DNA of 64,000 bases from Azohydromonas australica DSM 1124 (GTDB taxonomy: Bacteria; Pseudomonadota; Gammaproteobacteria; Burkholderiales; Burkholderiaceae_C), in the NCBI RefSeq assembly GCF_000430725.1, contig NZ_KE387203.1, forward strand, positions 454,976 through 518,975, read 5' to 3'. The notes beneath the pieces are model-generated. The model did no database searches. It saw only the letters and a list, made by a program, of their open reading frames with translations, and was not told the DNA's origin. The position numbers were made by a program, and so were the translations under genes. Below, one piece after another: positions 9,884 to 19,404 of the stretch (positions are counted from its first letter, which is position 1; every line of letters begins with the position of its first letter).

Positions 9884-10933
9884 ATGAGCTACAAGATCAG
9901 CGTCCAGCCCGCCGGGCTGAGCTTCGAGGTCGAGAACGAAACCATTCTGGGCGCCGCCATCCGCCAGGGCATCGGCCTGCCCTACGGCTGCAAGGACGGC
10001 GCCTGCGGCTCCTGCAAGAGCAAGCTGCTCGAAGGCGAGGTCACGCACGGCCTGCACCAGCACAAGGCGCTGTCGGAAGCCGAGGAAGCGGCGGGCCTGA
10101 TCCTGACCTGCTGCGCCACGCCCAAGAGCGACTGCGTGATCGAGGCGCGCAGCGTGCCCGGCGCGGGCGAGTTCCCGGTGCGCAAGCTGCCGGTGCGCGT
10201 CATCAGCATCGACAAGCCCGCGCCCGACGTGGCGGTGATGAAGCTGCAGCTGCCGGCCAACATGCCCTTCGAATACCACGCCGGGCAGTACGTCGAGTTC
10301 CTGCTGCGCGACGGCGCGCGGCGCAGCTACAGCATGGCCAACCCGCCGCATACCGGCCCGATCGAGGCCTCCGCGCCGCCGACGATGGAGCTGCACATCC
10401 GCCACATGCCCGGCGGGCTGTTCACGGACCAGGTCTTCGGCACGCTCAAGCCACGCGACATCCTGCGCATCGAAGGTCCTTTCGGCAGTTTTTTCCTGCG
10501 CGAGGACAGCGACAAGCCGATGGTGCTGCTGGCCAGCGGCACCGGCCTCGCGCCGGTGAAGGCCATCGTCGAGCACATGCGCGCCAAGGGCATCGAGCGC
10601 GAGGCCGTGCTGTACTGGGGCTGCCGCCGCAAGTCCGACCTCTACCAGCACGAGTGGGCGCTGCAGGCCGCCGTCGAGCTGCCCTGGCTGCGCTACGTGC
10701 CCGTGCTCAGCGAGCCGGCCGCCGAGGACCAGTGGAGCGGCCGTACCGGCTTCGTGCACGAGGCGGTGATGGCCGACCTGCCCGACCTCTCCGGCCACCA
10801 GGTCTACGCCTGCGGCGCGCCGGTGATGGTGATGGCCGCGCAGCGCGACTTCAGCGCCCGCTGCGGCCTGCCCGAGGCCGAGTTCTACGCCGACGCCTTC
10901 ACCAGCGAAGCCGACAAGCACGAGGAAGACTGA
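9884..10933 (+). CDS. Ferredoxin-type NAD(P)H reductase (CDP-6-deoxy-delta-3,4-glucoseen reductase-like)
   Basis: Fusion of a plant-type [2Fe-2S] ferredoxin domain (about 1-90) to a ferredoxin-NADP reductase module, 349 residues. The cluster ligands are Cys36, Cys41, Cys44 and Cys76 or 77 (CKDGACGSC and TCCA). The FAD site is RSYSMANPP and the nicotinamide site begins GTGLAPVKAI, with a C-terminal CGAPVMV. Members act as electron-transfer components passing electrons from NAD(P)H to an oxygenase or dehydratase; this subgroup is commonly annotated as AscD-like in Burkholderiales without a known partner. No oxygenase gene lies nearby. The Bug receptor follows 4 bases later, so co-transcription is likely. 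Confidence 0.87.
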   Translation: MSYKISVQPAGLSFEVENETILGAAIRQGIGLPYGCKDGACGSCKSKLLEGEVTHGLHQHKALSEAEEAAGLILTCCATPKSDCVIEARSVPGAGEFPVRKLPVRVISIDKPAPDVAVMKLQLPANMPFEYHAGQYVEFLLRDGARRSYSMANPPHTGPIEASAPPTMELHIRHMPGGLFTDQVFGTLKPRDILRIEGPFGSFFLREDSDKPMVLLASGTGLAPVKAIVEHMRAKGIEREAVLYWGCRRKSDLYQHEWALQAAVELPWLRYVPVLSEPAAEDQWSGRTGFVHEAVMADLPDLSGHQVYACGAPVMVMAAQRDFSARCGLPEAEFYADAFTSEADKHEED

Positions 10934-10937
10934 AACG

Positions 10938-11918
10938 ATGCAGCGCCGCGCCGCCCTCTCCCTGCTGGCCGCCACGGTCGCGCTGCCGCTGCACGCGCAG
11001 CCGTTGGCGCGGCCGATCCGTCTGGTCGTTCCCTACCCGCCTGGCGGACCGCTGGACGCGGTGGCACGCGCCCTGGCCGAGCGCGTGAAGGACAGCCTGG
11101 GCCTGGTGGTGGTGGAGAACCGCCCCGGCGCCGGCGGCAACATCGGCGCCGACCAGGTGGCCAAGGCCGCGCCGGACGGCCACACCATCGTGATGGGCGC
11201 GGTAGCCACGCATGCCATCAACCCCTGGCTCTACCGCCAGATGCCCTACGACCCGCTGCGCGACTTCACGCCCATCACGCTGGTGGCGCAGGTGCCCAAC
11301 GTGCTGGTGATGAACGCCGACAGCGCGGCACGGCTGAAGATCGCCAGCCTGCGTGACCTGGTCGCCTACGCCAAGGCCAACCCCGGCAAGCTCAATTACG
11401 GCTCGGGCGGCAACGGCAGCGCCGGGCACCTGGCCGGCGAGATGTTCAAGTCGCAGGCCGGCGTGTTCATGGTCCACATCCCCTACGCCGGCGGCAACGC
11501 GGCGCAGCTGGCGCTGCTGTCGGGCCAGGTCGATCTCACCTTCGACAACCTCGCCTCGGCCTCGACCAACATCCGCAGCGGCCGGCTGCGCGCGCTGGCG
11601 GTGACGACCGCGAAACGCAGCAGCGCCATGCCCGACCTGCCCACCATTGCCGAAGCGGGCCCGTCGCTGGGCCTGGCGCAGTTCGACGTGGGCACCTGGT
11701 TCGGCCTGTTCGGCCCGGCGCGGCTGCCGGCCGACGTCACGCAGCGGATGAACAAGGCCTTCGTGGACGCGCTGGGCTCGCCTGAGCTGCGCAGCCGCAT
11801 GGGCCTGCTCATGGCCGAGCCCTCGCCCACCACGCCGGAGGCCTTCGGGCGCTTCGTGCAGGCGGAGCTGAAGAAGTACGAGAAGGTGGTGAAGGCGTCG
11901 GGGGCGCAGGTGGATTGA
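10938..11918 (+). CDS. Tripartite tricarboxylate transporter (Bug family) solute receptor
   Basis: Periplasmic solute-binding protein of 326 residues with a short signal peptide (AALSLLAATVALPLHAQ). The Bug hallmark segments are visible: RLVVPYPPGGPLDAVAR after the signal, VVVENRPGAGGNIGADQVAKAAPDGHT, and the C-terminal ELKKYEKVVKASGAQVD. The family binds carboxylates and related compounds and is vastly expanded in Burkholderiales. The TctA/TctB membrane proteins are absent here, as is common for orphan Bug receptors. The gene starts 4 bases after the reductase stop with a GAGGA Shine-Dalgarno inside the end of that gene. Confidence 0.92.
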   Translation: MQRRAALSLLAATVALPLHAQPLARPIRLVVPYPPGGPLDAVARALAERVKDSLGLVVVENRPGAGGNIGADQVAKAAPDGHTIVMGAVATHAINPWLYRQMPYDPLRDFTPITLVAQVPNVLVMNADSAARLKIASLRDLVAYAKANPGKLNYGSGGNGSAGHLAGEMFKSQAGVFMVHIPYAGGNAAQLALLSGQVDLTFDNLASASTNIRSGRLRALAVTTAKRSSAMPDLPTIAEAGPSLGLAQFDVGTWFGLFGPARLPADVTQRMNKAFVDALGSPELRSRMGLLMAEPSPTTPEAFGRFVQAELKKYEKVVKASGAQVD

Positions 11919-11951
11919 ACGGCGCCCCTGTCCGATCGGACGGCGCAAGCA

Positions 11952-11981
11952 AAAGGGCCGCATGCGCGGCCCTTTGTTTTT
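11952..11981 (+). terminator. Bidirectional rho-independent terminator
   Basis: Ten-base stem AAAGGGCCGC (11952-11961) and GCGGCCCTTT (11966-11975) with loop ATGC, then GTTTTT on the plus side. On the minus side the stem is followed by a short T run as well, so it probably also ends the convergent liv operon that stops at 12006. Confidence 0.88.
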
Positions 11982-12005
11982 GATGGGGCGCGAAGCCCGG
12001 ACGAC

Positions 12006-12725
12006 TCACTCGCCCAGGTACGCCGCCCTCACCTTCGGATCGTCCAGCAGCTGCTTGGCCGGGCCTTCCATCGTGATCTCGCCCGAGTCCATGACGTAGC
12101 CGCGGTTGGCCAGCCCCAGCGCGCGGCTGGCGTTCTGCTCCACCAGCAGCACCGTCATGCCCTGGCTATGCACGTCGTTCACGACCTCGAAGATCTTGTC
12201 CACCATGATCGGCGACAGGCCCATCGAGGGCTCGTCCAGGATCAGCAGCTTCGGGCGCGCCATGAGCGCGCGGCCCATGGCCAGCATCTGCTGCTCGCCG
12301 CCGCTCATGGTGCCCGCGAGCTGGTTGCGCCGCTCCTTCAGCCGCGGGAACAGGGCGAACATCTTGTCCATGTCGGCCTCGATCTCGCGGTCGTTGCGGA
12401 TGAACGCGCCCATCTGCAGGTTCTCGGTGATGGTCATGCGCGTGAAGGTGCCGCGCCCTTCTGGGACCATCACCAGGCCCTCCTTGACCAGGTCCCAGGC
12501 GCCGCGCCCGCGGATGGGCTTGCCCAGGAACTCGATCTCGCCAGCGGCCATGGGCTGCGTGCCCGTGACGGCCTTGAGCGTGGTGGTCTTGCCCGCGCCG
12601 TTGGCGCCGATGAGGCTGATGAGCTCGCCCTGCTGGACCTCGAAGCTGATGCCCTTGACGGCCTGGATGCCGCCGTAGGCGACCTTCAGCCCGTTGACCT
12701 TGAGCATGGTGTTCGTCGTGGCCAT
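12006..12725 (-). CDS. livF: Branched-chain amino acid ABC transporter, ATP-binding protein LivF
   Basis: ATPase subunit of 239 residues. Walker A is GANGAGKTT, the signature is MSGGEQQMLAMGRAL, and Walker B is LLILDEPSMGLSP; the switch histidine is replaced by the LVEQNA sequence typical of LivF. It is the last gene of the livH-M-G-F operon, 10 bases after livG. In the cell it pairs with LivG under the LivHM membrane channel to import leucine, isoleucine, valine or related amino acids or amides. Confidence 0.94.
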   Translation of the reverse strand: MATTNTMLKVNGLKVAYGGIQAVKGISFEVQQGELISLIGANGAGKTTTLKAVTGTQPMAAGEIEFLGKPIRGRGAWDLVKEGLVMVPEGRGTFTRMTITENLQMGAFIRNDREIEADMDKMFALFPRLKERRNQLAGTMSGGEQQMLAMGRALMARPKLLILDEPSMGLSPIMVDKIFEVVNDVHSQGMTVLLVEQNASRALGLANRGYVMDSGEITMEGPAKQLLDDPKVRAAYLGE

Positions 12726-12735
12726 TCGCCGCTCC

Positions 12736-13505
<770 letters not shown>

Positions 13506-13509
<4 letters not shown>

Positions 13510-14633
13510 GCCGCGCGCTCCTGGGTGACGGTGAGGTTGGGTTGGTTCCTGGTGGCGCCGGCCGGCTTGGGCGCGGCCTTGCCGTGCTCCGGCGGCGGCC
13601 AGATGCCGCGCGGACGCGAGAGCATCACGCCGATCATTGCCAATGCAACCAGCAACTGGCGCAGGATGGCGGCGTCCAGGCGGCCGCCCGTGGCCTCCTG
13701 CAGCGGGCCCGCGACGTAGCGCAGGATCTCCGGCAGCGCGGAGAGCGCCACCGCGCCCAGGATCACGCCGGGAATGTGGCCGATGCCGCCCAGCACGATC
13801 ATCGCCACGATCATCACCGACTCCATCAGCGAGAAGGACTCGGGCGAGATGAAGCCCTGGAAGGCCGCGAACATGGAGCCCGAGACGCCACCGAAGGTGG
13901 CACCCATGGCGAAGGCCAGCAGCTTCATGTTGCGCACGTTGATGCCCATGGCCTTGGCCGCCACGTCGTCCTCGCGGATGGCCATCCAGGCGCGGCCGAT
14001 GCGCGAATTCTCCAGGCGGTGGCAGATCACCACCGTCAGCACCACCAGCGCCAGGAACAGGTAGTAATACAGCGTCACCGGCGCGATGGTGTAGTCGCCG
14101 ATGGCCAGCGGCTTGCCGAAGCTGAAGCCGCCGATGTGCATCGGATCGATCTGGCTGATGCCGCGCGGACCGTTGGTGATGTTGAGCGGGTACTCCATGT
14201 TGTTCATGAACACCCGGATGATTTCGCCAAAGCCCAGCGTGACGATGGCCAGGTAGTCACCGCGCAGGCGCAGCACCGGCGCGCCCAGCACGATGCCCGC
14301 CAGCGCCGCCACGGCAGCCGCCAAGGGCACGATGACCCAGATCGGCATGTGCAGCCCGCCCGGGAAGGCCTCGGCAAAGGCCGGGAAGTTCTCGCTCAGG
14401 TGCGGCGACGACAGCAGCGCGAACAGGTACGCGCCCACGGCGTAGAAGGCCACGTAGCCCAGGTCCAGCAGGCCGGCGTAGCCGACCACGATGTTCAGGC
14501 CCAGCGCCAGCATCACGTACAGCAGCGCCAGCGCCATGATGCGCACCCAGCCCTGGCCGAACTCCTGCGCCACCAGCGGCAGCACCAGCAGCCCGATGGC
14601 CGCCAGCACGAACACGACAAGCTTGTTCTTCAT
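13506..14633 (-). CDS. livM: Branched-chain amino acid ABC transporter permease LivM
   Basis: Inner-membrane permease of 375 residues with about nine hydrophobic segments. Family motifs seen are LNIVVGYAGLLDLGYVAFYAVGAY near the N-terminus, RLRGDYLAIVTLGFGEIIR, the ABC-facing EAA-like loop RIGRAWMAIREDDVAAKAMGIN, and the C-terminal RPRGIW. The ATG at 14633 (MKNKLVVFVLAAIG) starts directly at the first membrane segment; the upstream extension overlaps livH and is not used. It lies 25 bases after livH and overlaps livG. Confidence 0.94.
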
Positions 14634-14658
14634 GAGGTTCTCTCTCGCAGTCCTCGCA

Positions 14659-15582
14659 TCAGGCCCGGTCGGCCGTGCGTTCGCCCAGCAGGCCCTGCGG
14701 GCGCAGCGTGAGCACCAGCACCAGCGCCATGAAGGCAAAGATGTCGGCGTAGTGGCTGCCCAGCACGCCACCCGTCAGATCCCCCAGGTAACCCGCGCCG
14801 ATGGCCTCCAGCAGGCCCAGCAGCAGCGCGCCCACCACCGCGCCGGCGAGGTTGCCGATGCCCCCCAGCACCGCGGCCGTGAACGCCTTGAGCCCCGGGA
14901 GGAAGCCCATGGTGTGCTGCACGGTGCCGTAGTTGGCCGCCCACATGATCCCGGCCAGCGCCGCCAGCGACGCGCCGATGATGAAGGTGGCCGAAATCAC
15001 CCAGTCCGGGCGCACGCCCATGAGCGAGGCCACGCGCGGGTTCTCGGCCGTGGCGCGCATGGCGCGGCCGAGCTTGGTCTTGTTCACCAGGTACAGCAGC
15101 GCGGCCAGCACCAGCGCCGTGATGCCCAGGATCAGGATCTGCGTGACGCTGATGACGGCCCCGGCAATCTCGATCGGGTCCGTGGGCAGCAGCTGCGGGA
15201 AGGGCTTCGGGTTGGGCTTCCAGATGATCATGGCCAGCGTCTGCAGCAGCAGGCTCATGCCCATGGCCGTGATCAGCGGTGCCAGGCGCGGCGCGTTGCG
15301 CAGCGGCCGGTAGGCCAGCTTCTCGATCGTGAAGTTGAGCGCCGAACAGATGACGACGGCGCAGATGAGCGAGATGAGCATCAGCAGCCAGCCCGGCAGC
15401 CCCGAGTCGCCCAGGACCGTGACGACGGTCCAACTGACCATGGCCCCCACCATCAGCACCTCGCCGTGCGCGAAGTTGATGAGGTTGATGATGCCGTAGA
15501 CCATCGTGTAGCCCAGTGCGACCAGCGCGTACATGCTGCCCAGCACCAGACCATTGATGATCTGCTGAAGAAAAATGTCCAT
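14659..15582 (-). CDS. livH: Branched-chain amino acid ABC transporter permease LivH
   Basis: First gene of the operon: inner-membrane permease of 307 residues. The N-terminus MDIFLQQIINGLVLGSMYALVALGYTMVYGIINLINFAHGE is the textbook LivH start, and the coupling loop is LGRAMRATAENPRVASLMGV. AGGAG stands 9 bases before the ATG at 15582, so the longer frame beginning at 15741 is rejected. No livJ/livK binding-protein gene is adjacent; a binding protein must come from elsewhere. The 228-base gap upstream holds a possible promoter with a palindrome. Confidence 0.94.
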   Translation of the reverse strand: MDIFLQQIINGLVLGSMYALVALGYTMVYGIINLINFAHGEVLMVGAMVSWTVVTVLGDSGLPGWLLMLISLICAVVICSALNFTIEKLAYRPLRNAPRLAPLITAMGMSLLLQTLAMIIWKPNPKPFPQLLPTDPIEIAGAVISVTQILILGITALVLAALLYLVNKTKLGRAMRATAENPRVASLMGVRPDWVISATFIIGASLAALAGIMWAANYGTVQHTMGFLPGLKAFTAAVLGGIGNLAGAVVGALLLGLLEAIGAGYLGDLTGGVLGSHYADIFAFMALVLVLTLRPQGLLGERTADRA

Positions 15583-15721
15583 CCGAGGGATCTCCTGCTG
15601 CTTACTGCCGGCGCGTGGCTGGCGCCTGTTTTTCGGCTCGTCCGGGTCGCGGCCGTGCGGGGGATACGCACGGGCCATGCCGACCCCGTGGTGAACGGGG
15701 CCCGCCGCCGAAAAACCGCGG

Positions 15722-15744
15722 ATTGTAGGTGTGCCAAACACACC
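15722..15744 (-). promoter_or_regulatory. Possible liv promoter -10 box with adjoining palindrome
   Basis: Reading leftwards, a -10-like TACAAT (15722-15727) directly follows a palindrome with arms GGTGTG (15728-15733) and CACACC (15739-15744) separated by five bases. This places a 17-base perfect dyad in the spacer of a putative promoter about 140 bases before livH. No good -35 box is seen, as expected for an activated or repressed promoter, but this is inference from pattern alone. Confidence 0.35.
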
Positions 15745-15810
15745 CTCAGCCTGGGAGTTGCCCTCGCGGAATGAGTCAAGTAGTGAAAACTTCGCTTACA
15801 TCAAAAGTGC

Positions 15811-17142
15811 TTAACGGTCGCCATCTTCACGCGCCGCGGCGTCCAGGCGGCGCAGCTCGGCGAGCTTGTCGCCGATCTTGATTTCCAGCCCGCGCGGCGC
15901 GGGCTCGTAGAAGCGCTCCTGCACGCCGTCGGGCAGGTAGCGTTCGCCGGCGGCGAAGCCGCCCTCCTCGTCATGCGCGTAGCGGTAGTCGCGCCCGTGG
16001 TCGAGCTGCTTCATGAGCGCAGTGGGTGCATTGCGCAGGTGCAGGGGCACCGGTCGGGTGCCATCGCGCTTCACGAAGGCGCGCACCGCGCCCCAGGCCT
16101 TGTAGACGGCGTTGGACTTCGGCGCCACCGCCAGGTAGACCGCGGCCTCGGCCAGCGCCAGCTCGCCTTCGGGCGATCCCAGGCGCTCATAGGTTTCGGC
16201 CGCATCCAGTGCCAGGCGCAGCGCGCGCGGGTCCGCCAGGCCGATATCTTCGGCGGCCATGCGGATGATGCGCCGAGCCACGTAGCGCGGGTCCGCGCCG
16301 CCGTCGAGCATGCGCGCGAGCCAGTACAGCGTGGCGTCGGGGTCGGAGCCGCGCACCGACTTGTGCAGCGCGGAGATGCTGTCGTAGAACTGGTCGCCGC
16401 CCTTGTCGTAGCGGCGCAGCTGCTCGCCCAGCGTGCGCTCCAGCAGCGGCTCGTCGAGCTCGGCCGTGTCGCCGGCCAGCGCCACCAGGTTCTCCAGCGC
16501 GTTGAGCAGCCGGCGCGCGTCGCCGTCGGCATAGCCGATCAGCCGCGCCTGCGCCGCCTCGGACATCGGCGGCGCCTGCAGCGCGACCAGCGCCCGCTGG
16601 ATGAGCTGGCCCATGTCCTCGTCGCCGAGCGCCTTGAGCACGTGCACCGTGGCGCGCGACAGCAGCGCCGCGTTGACTTCGAAACTGGGGTTCTCGGTGG
16701 TGGCGCCGATGAAGGTAAACAGCCCCGACTCCACGTGCGGCAGGAAGGCGTCCTGCTGCGCCTTGTTGAAGCGGTGCACCTCGTCCACGAACACCACCGC
16801 CGCGCGCGCATTGGCCTGGGCGGCGCGGGCACGCTCCACCGCCTCGCGGATCTCCTTCACGCCGCCCAGCACCGCCGAGATGACGATGAACTCGGCATCG
16901 AAGGCCTGCGCCATCAGGCGGGCCAGCGTGGTCTTGCCCACGCCCGGCGGTCCCCACAGGATCATCGAGTGCAGCCGCCCGGTCTCGAAGGCCCGGCGCA
17001 GCGGCTTGCCCGGCCCCAGCAGGTGCTGCTGGCCGATCACTTCATCGAGGCTGTGCGGACGCAGACGCTCGGCCAGCGGGACAACCGCCGCGGCCGCACC
17101 GGCGGGCGCAGCCGACCCGAACAGGCTTTCCTGGGCATTCAT
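15811..17142 (-). CDS. rarA: Replication-associated recombination protein A (MgsA/WRNIP1 family ATPase)
   Basis: AAA+ ATPase of 443 residues acting at stalled replication forks. Walker A is GPPGVGKTT (about 64-72), Walker B is VVFVDEVHRFNKAQQD, and sensor-like GATTENPSFEVN follows; the C-terminal tetramerisation half contains LHKSVRGSDPDATLYWLARML and AAEDIGLADPRAL, the RarA hallmarks. The ATG at 17142 gives the normal length and N-terminus with a QESLF sequence that resembles a sliding-clamp binding motif. It is divergent from the porin with a gap of about 107 bases. Confidence 0.94.
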   Translation of the reverse strand: MNAQESLFGSAAPAGAAAAVVPLAERLRPHSLDEVIGQQHLLGPGKPLRRAFETGRLHSMILWGPPGVGKTTLARLMAQAFDAEFIVISAVLGGVKEIREAVERARAAQANARAAVVFVDEVHRFNKAQQDAFLPHVESGLFTFIGATTENPSFEVNAALLSRATVHVLKALGDEDMGQLIQRALVALQAPPMSEAAQARLIGYADGDARRLLNALENLVALAGDTAELDEPLLERTLGEQLRRYDKGGDQFYDSISALHKSVRGSDPDATLYWLARMLDGGADPRYVARRIIRMAAEDIGLADPRALRLALDAAETYERLGSPEGELALAEAAVYLAVAPKSNAVYKAWGAVRAFVKRDGTRPVPLHLRNAPTALMKQLDHGRDYRYAHDEEGGFAAGERYLPDGVQERFYEPAPRGLEIKIGDKLAELRRLDAAAREDGDR

Positions 17143-17249
17143 GCGACCGATTGTCTCAGCCGCCGCGGCCGCACCCCGGTCATGGGGACGACATGCGTGC
17201 TGGCTACCATCACGCCCCGCTCCGTCCCGACGCCCCGCATCCCTTGCCC

Positions 17250-18584
17250 ATGTTCCGATTCGCCGTCCGCGCCGCGCTGCTGGCCGCGCTGCCCACGACC
17301 CTGGCCTTCGCCCAGGCCCCGCTCCCTGCCGACGGTGGCGACGCAGCCTCTTGGGACGCACGCTTCCAGAGCACCTACGTGTGGCAACGCAAGTCCGCCA
17401 TGCGTTCGCCCTACGCCGGCCCGCACAGCCTGTCGGCCGAGCGCGAGCGCAGCCACAGCTTCACCGCCACCGCGGCGCTGGGCTGGCAGCCCCGCCCCGG
17501 CACCGAGCTGTGGCTGAACCCGGAGATGGCCGCCGGCGTGCCGCTGTCCAGCCTCACGGGCCTGGGCGGCTTCACCAACGGCGAGATGGCGCGCAGCTCC
17601 GGCCCTGACCCCAAGCTCTACCGCGCACGGCTGTTCCTGCGCCAGACGCTGAACCTGGGCGGCGAGGCCGACGCGGTCGAGGCCGGCATGAACCAGTTCG
17701 CCCTGCGCACCACGCAGCGCCGCCTGAGCGTCATGGCGGGCAACTTCGCGGTGACGGACCTCTTCGACGCCAACGCCTACAGCCACGACCCGCGCACGCA
17801 GTTCCTGAACTGGTCGCTGGTCACGCACGGCGCCTGGGACTTCGCCGCCGACGCCCGCGGCTACACCTGGGGTGCGGCCGTGGAAGCGCGCGACGGGGAC
17901 TGGGCGCTGCGTGCGGGCCGCTTCCTGCAGCCCAGGGAGCCCAACGGACAGGCGCTGGACCGCCGCATCGGCGTCCACTACGGCGACCAGATCGAGCTGC
18001 AGCACGACCATGAATGGGCCGGCCAGCCCGGTGCGCTGCGGCTGCTGGCCTTCCGCAACCGCGCCCGCATGGCGCGCTACGAGGACGCGCTGGCGCTCTC
18101 GGCCGCCAGCGGCAGCGTGCCCGACCTGAACGCGGTCCGCGACGGCGAGCGCATCAAGCACGGCTGGGGCCTCGCGCTGGAGCAGCAGCTGCATCCGGAC
18201 CTGGGCTTCTTCGCCCGCGCCAGCGCCAGCGACGGCGCCACCGAGACCTACGCCTTCACCGAGATCGACCGCTCGCTTTCCGCGGGACTGCTGCTGCGCG
18301 GCAGCGCCTGGAACCGCGGCCAGGACACGCTGGGCCTGGCCCTGGCACGCAACGGCCTCTCGGGCCCGCACCGCGGCTACCTGGCCGCGGGCGGCCTGGG
18401 CTTCTTCCTGGGCGATGGCCAGCTGCGCTACGGCGCCGAGCGCGTGGCCGAGGTTTTCTACAACCTGCAGTTGCTGCCGCAGGCCACGCTGGGGCTGGAC
18501 TGGCAGCACATCGCCAACCCCGGCTACAACGCCGATCGCGGACCGGCGCGCTTCATCGGGCTGCGGCTGCACCTGGAGCTGTAA
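17250..18584 (+). CDS. OprB-like carbohydrate porin / outer membrane beta-barrel protein
   Basis: Outer membrane protein of 444 residues with a cleavable signal peptide (MFRFAVRAALLAALPTTLAFAQ) starting at the ATG at 17250. The body has alternating hydrophobic strands, the signatures SFTATAALGWQPRPGTELWLNPEM, LTGLGGFTNGEMAR and FLRQTLNLGG, and ends in hydrophobic LHLEL as barrels do. This pattern is typical of the alginate-export/OprB-type carbohydrate porins annotated in Burkholderiales. The actual solute is unknown and no sugar-use genes are adjacent. Confidence 0.72.
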   Translation: MFRFAVRAALLAALPTTLAFAQAPLPADGGDAASWDARFQSTYVWQRKSAMRSPYAGPHSLSAERERSHSFTATAALGWQPRPGTELWLNPEMAAGVPLSSLTGLGGFTNGEMARSSGPDPKLYRARLFLRQTLNLGGEADAVEAGMNQFALRTTQRRLSVMAGNFAVTDLFDANAYSHDPRTQFLNWSLVTHGAWDFAADARGYTWGAAVEARDGDWALRAGRFLQPREPNGQALDRRIGVHYGDQIELQHDHEWAGQPGALRLLAFRNRARMARYEDALALSAASGSVPDLNAVRDGERIKHGWGLALEQQLHPDLGFFARASASDGATETYAFTEIDRSLSAGLLLRGSAWNRGQDTLGLALARNGLSGPHRGYLAAGGLGFFLGDGQLRYGAERVAEVFYNLQLLPQATLGLDWQHIANPGYNADRGPARFIGLRLHLEL

Positions 18585-18610
18585 GCGCCCGGACCCGTCC
18601 GGCGGCACCC

Positions 18611-18632
18611 GCGGCACGGACGCCCGTGCCGC
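18611..18632 (+). terminator. Hairpin between convergent porin and efflux-operon end
   Basis: GCGGCACGG (18611-18619) and CCGTGCCGC (18624-18632) form a perfect 9-base stem with a 4-base loop between two convergent genes. There is no T run, so a role in bidirectional termination is only likely. Confidence 0.45.
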
Positions 18633-18636
18633 CCCG

Positions 18637-19404
18637 TCAGAAGCGCCAGCCGCCGCCTATCCGCAGCACGTCGTCCGGCCCGAAGTTCTGCTTCGGGTCC
18701 CAGGCCACGCGCAGGAACCAGCGCGGGAAGTCCACCGTGGCGGTGAAGCCCGTGGCGCGCACCATCTCGCCGTCCTCGCCCTGGCCGCGCTTGCGCAGCA
18801 GGTCCAGCGTCAGGCGCCGGCCCTCGGGCAGCGGCCACTGGCCGGTGAGGTGCACGTGCTGCTGGCCGGTGTGCAGCCGGTCGTCGCGCACCACCGTCAC
18901 GCCCAGGGCGCGACCGTCGTCGCCCTTCCACCCCACCACGGCCGTGAGCGCGTCGTTGGGGTCGAAGTTGAGGTTCTGGTAGGGCTTGAGGTTGGTGCGC
19001 CCAATGCCGGCCTGCACGTAGAAGCGCTCGCCGGCCTGCAGCGCCAGGCTGCCGCCCCAGAAGCCGCGCGAGGCGGCCTGCACCGAGGGCAGCAGCGACA
19101 GCGGCAGCGCGTCGCCGCCCAGGCGCCACTGGCTGTCCCAGCCGATGCGGGCCTGGCGGCCGAAATCGCGGTCCTCGTAGAACCCGACCCAGGCGCTGCT
19201 GCTCTCGCGGCGCCAGCGCAGGTTCAGGTCGATCCCGTCGGCGCCGCCGCGCACGAAGTGGCGCGTGGCCGTGAGCTTCCACGGCAGCGCGTTCTCGTCC
19301 TGCGCCACCGGCGTCTGCGCGGCGGCGACGCCGGCGGCTGCCGCCAACGCCACCGCCACGCCGGCCTGCCGCCGGCGGGATGCAGCGTGGCGGCGCCCAG
19401 CCAT
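18637..19404 (-). CDS. Exported barrel-like protein coupled to the RND efflux pump, unknown function
   Basis: Protein of 255 residues, not recognised as a named family. It has an Arg-rich start and an Ala-rich signal segment (residues about 15-30, ending VAAAQ), then a body of short alternating strands (WKLTATRHF, LNLRWRR, WVGFYEDRDF, FYVQAGIGRTNL, HVHLTGQW) and a C-terminal Phe preceded by Gly and Arg (GGGWRF), the pattern of outer membrane beta-barrels. The ATG shares one base with the stop of the RND pump gene (TGATG), so translation is coupled to the pump. It is likely an outer-membrane or periplasmic accessory of the metal efflux system; that role is inference. Confidence 0.7.
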   Translation of the reverse strand: MAGRRHAASRRRQAGVAVALAAAAGVAAAQTPVAQDENALPWKLTATRHFVRGGADGIDLNLRWRRESSSAWVGFYEDRDFGRQARIGWDSQWRLGGDALPLSLLPSVQAASRGFWGGSLALQAGERFYVQAGIGRTNLKPYQNLNFDPNDALTAVVGWKGDDGRALGVTVVRDDRLHTGQQHVHLTGQWPLPEGRRLTLDLLRKRGQGEDGEMVRATGFTATVDFPRWFLRVAWDPKQNFGPDDVLRIGGGWRF

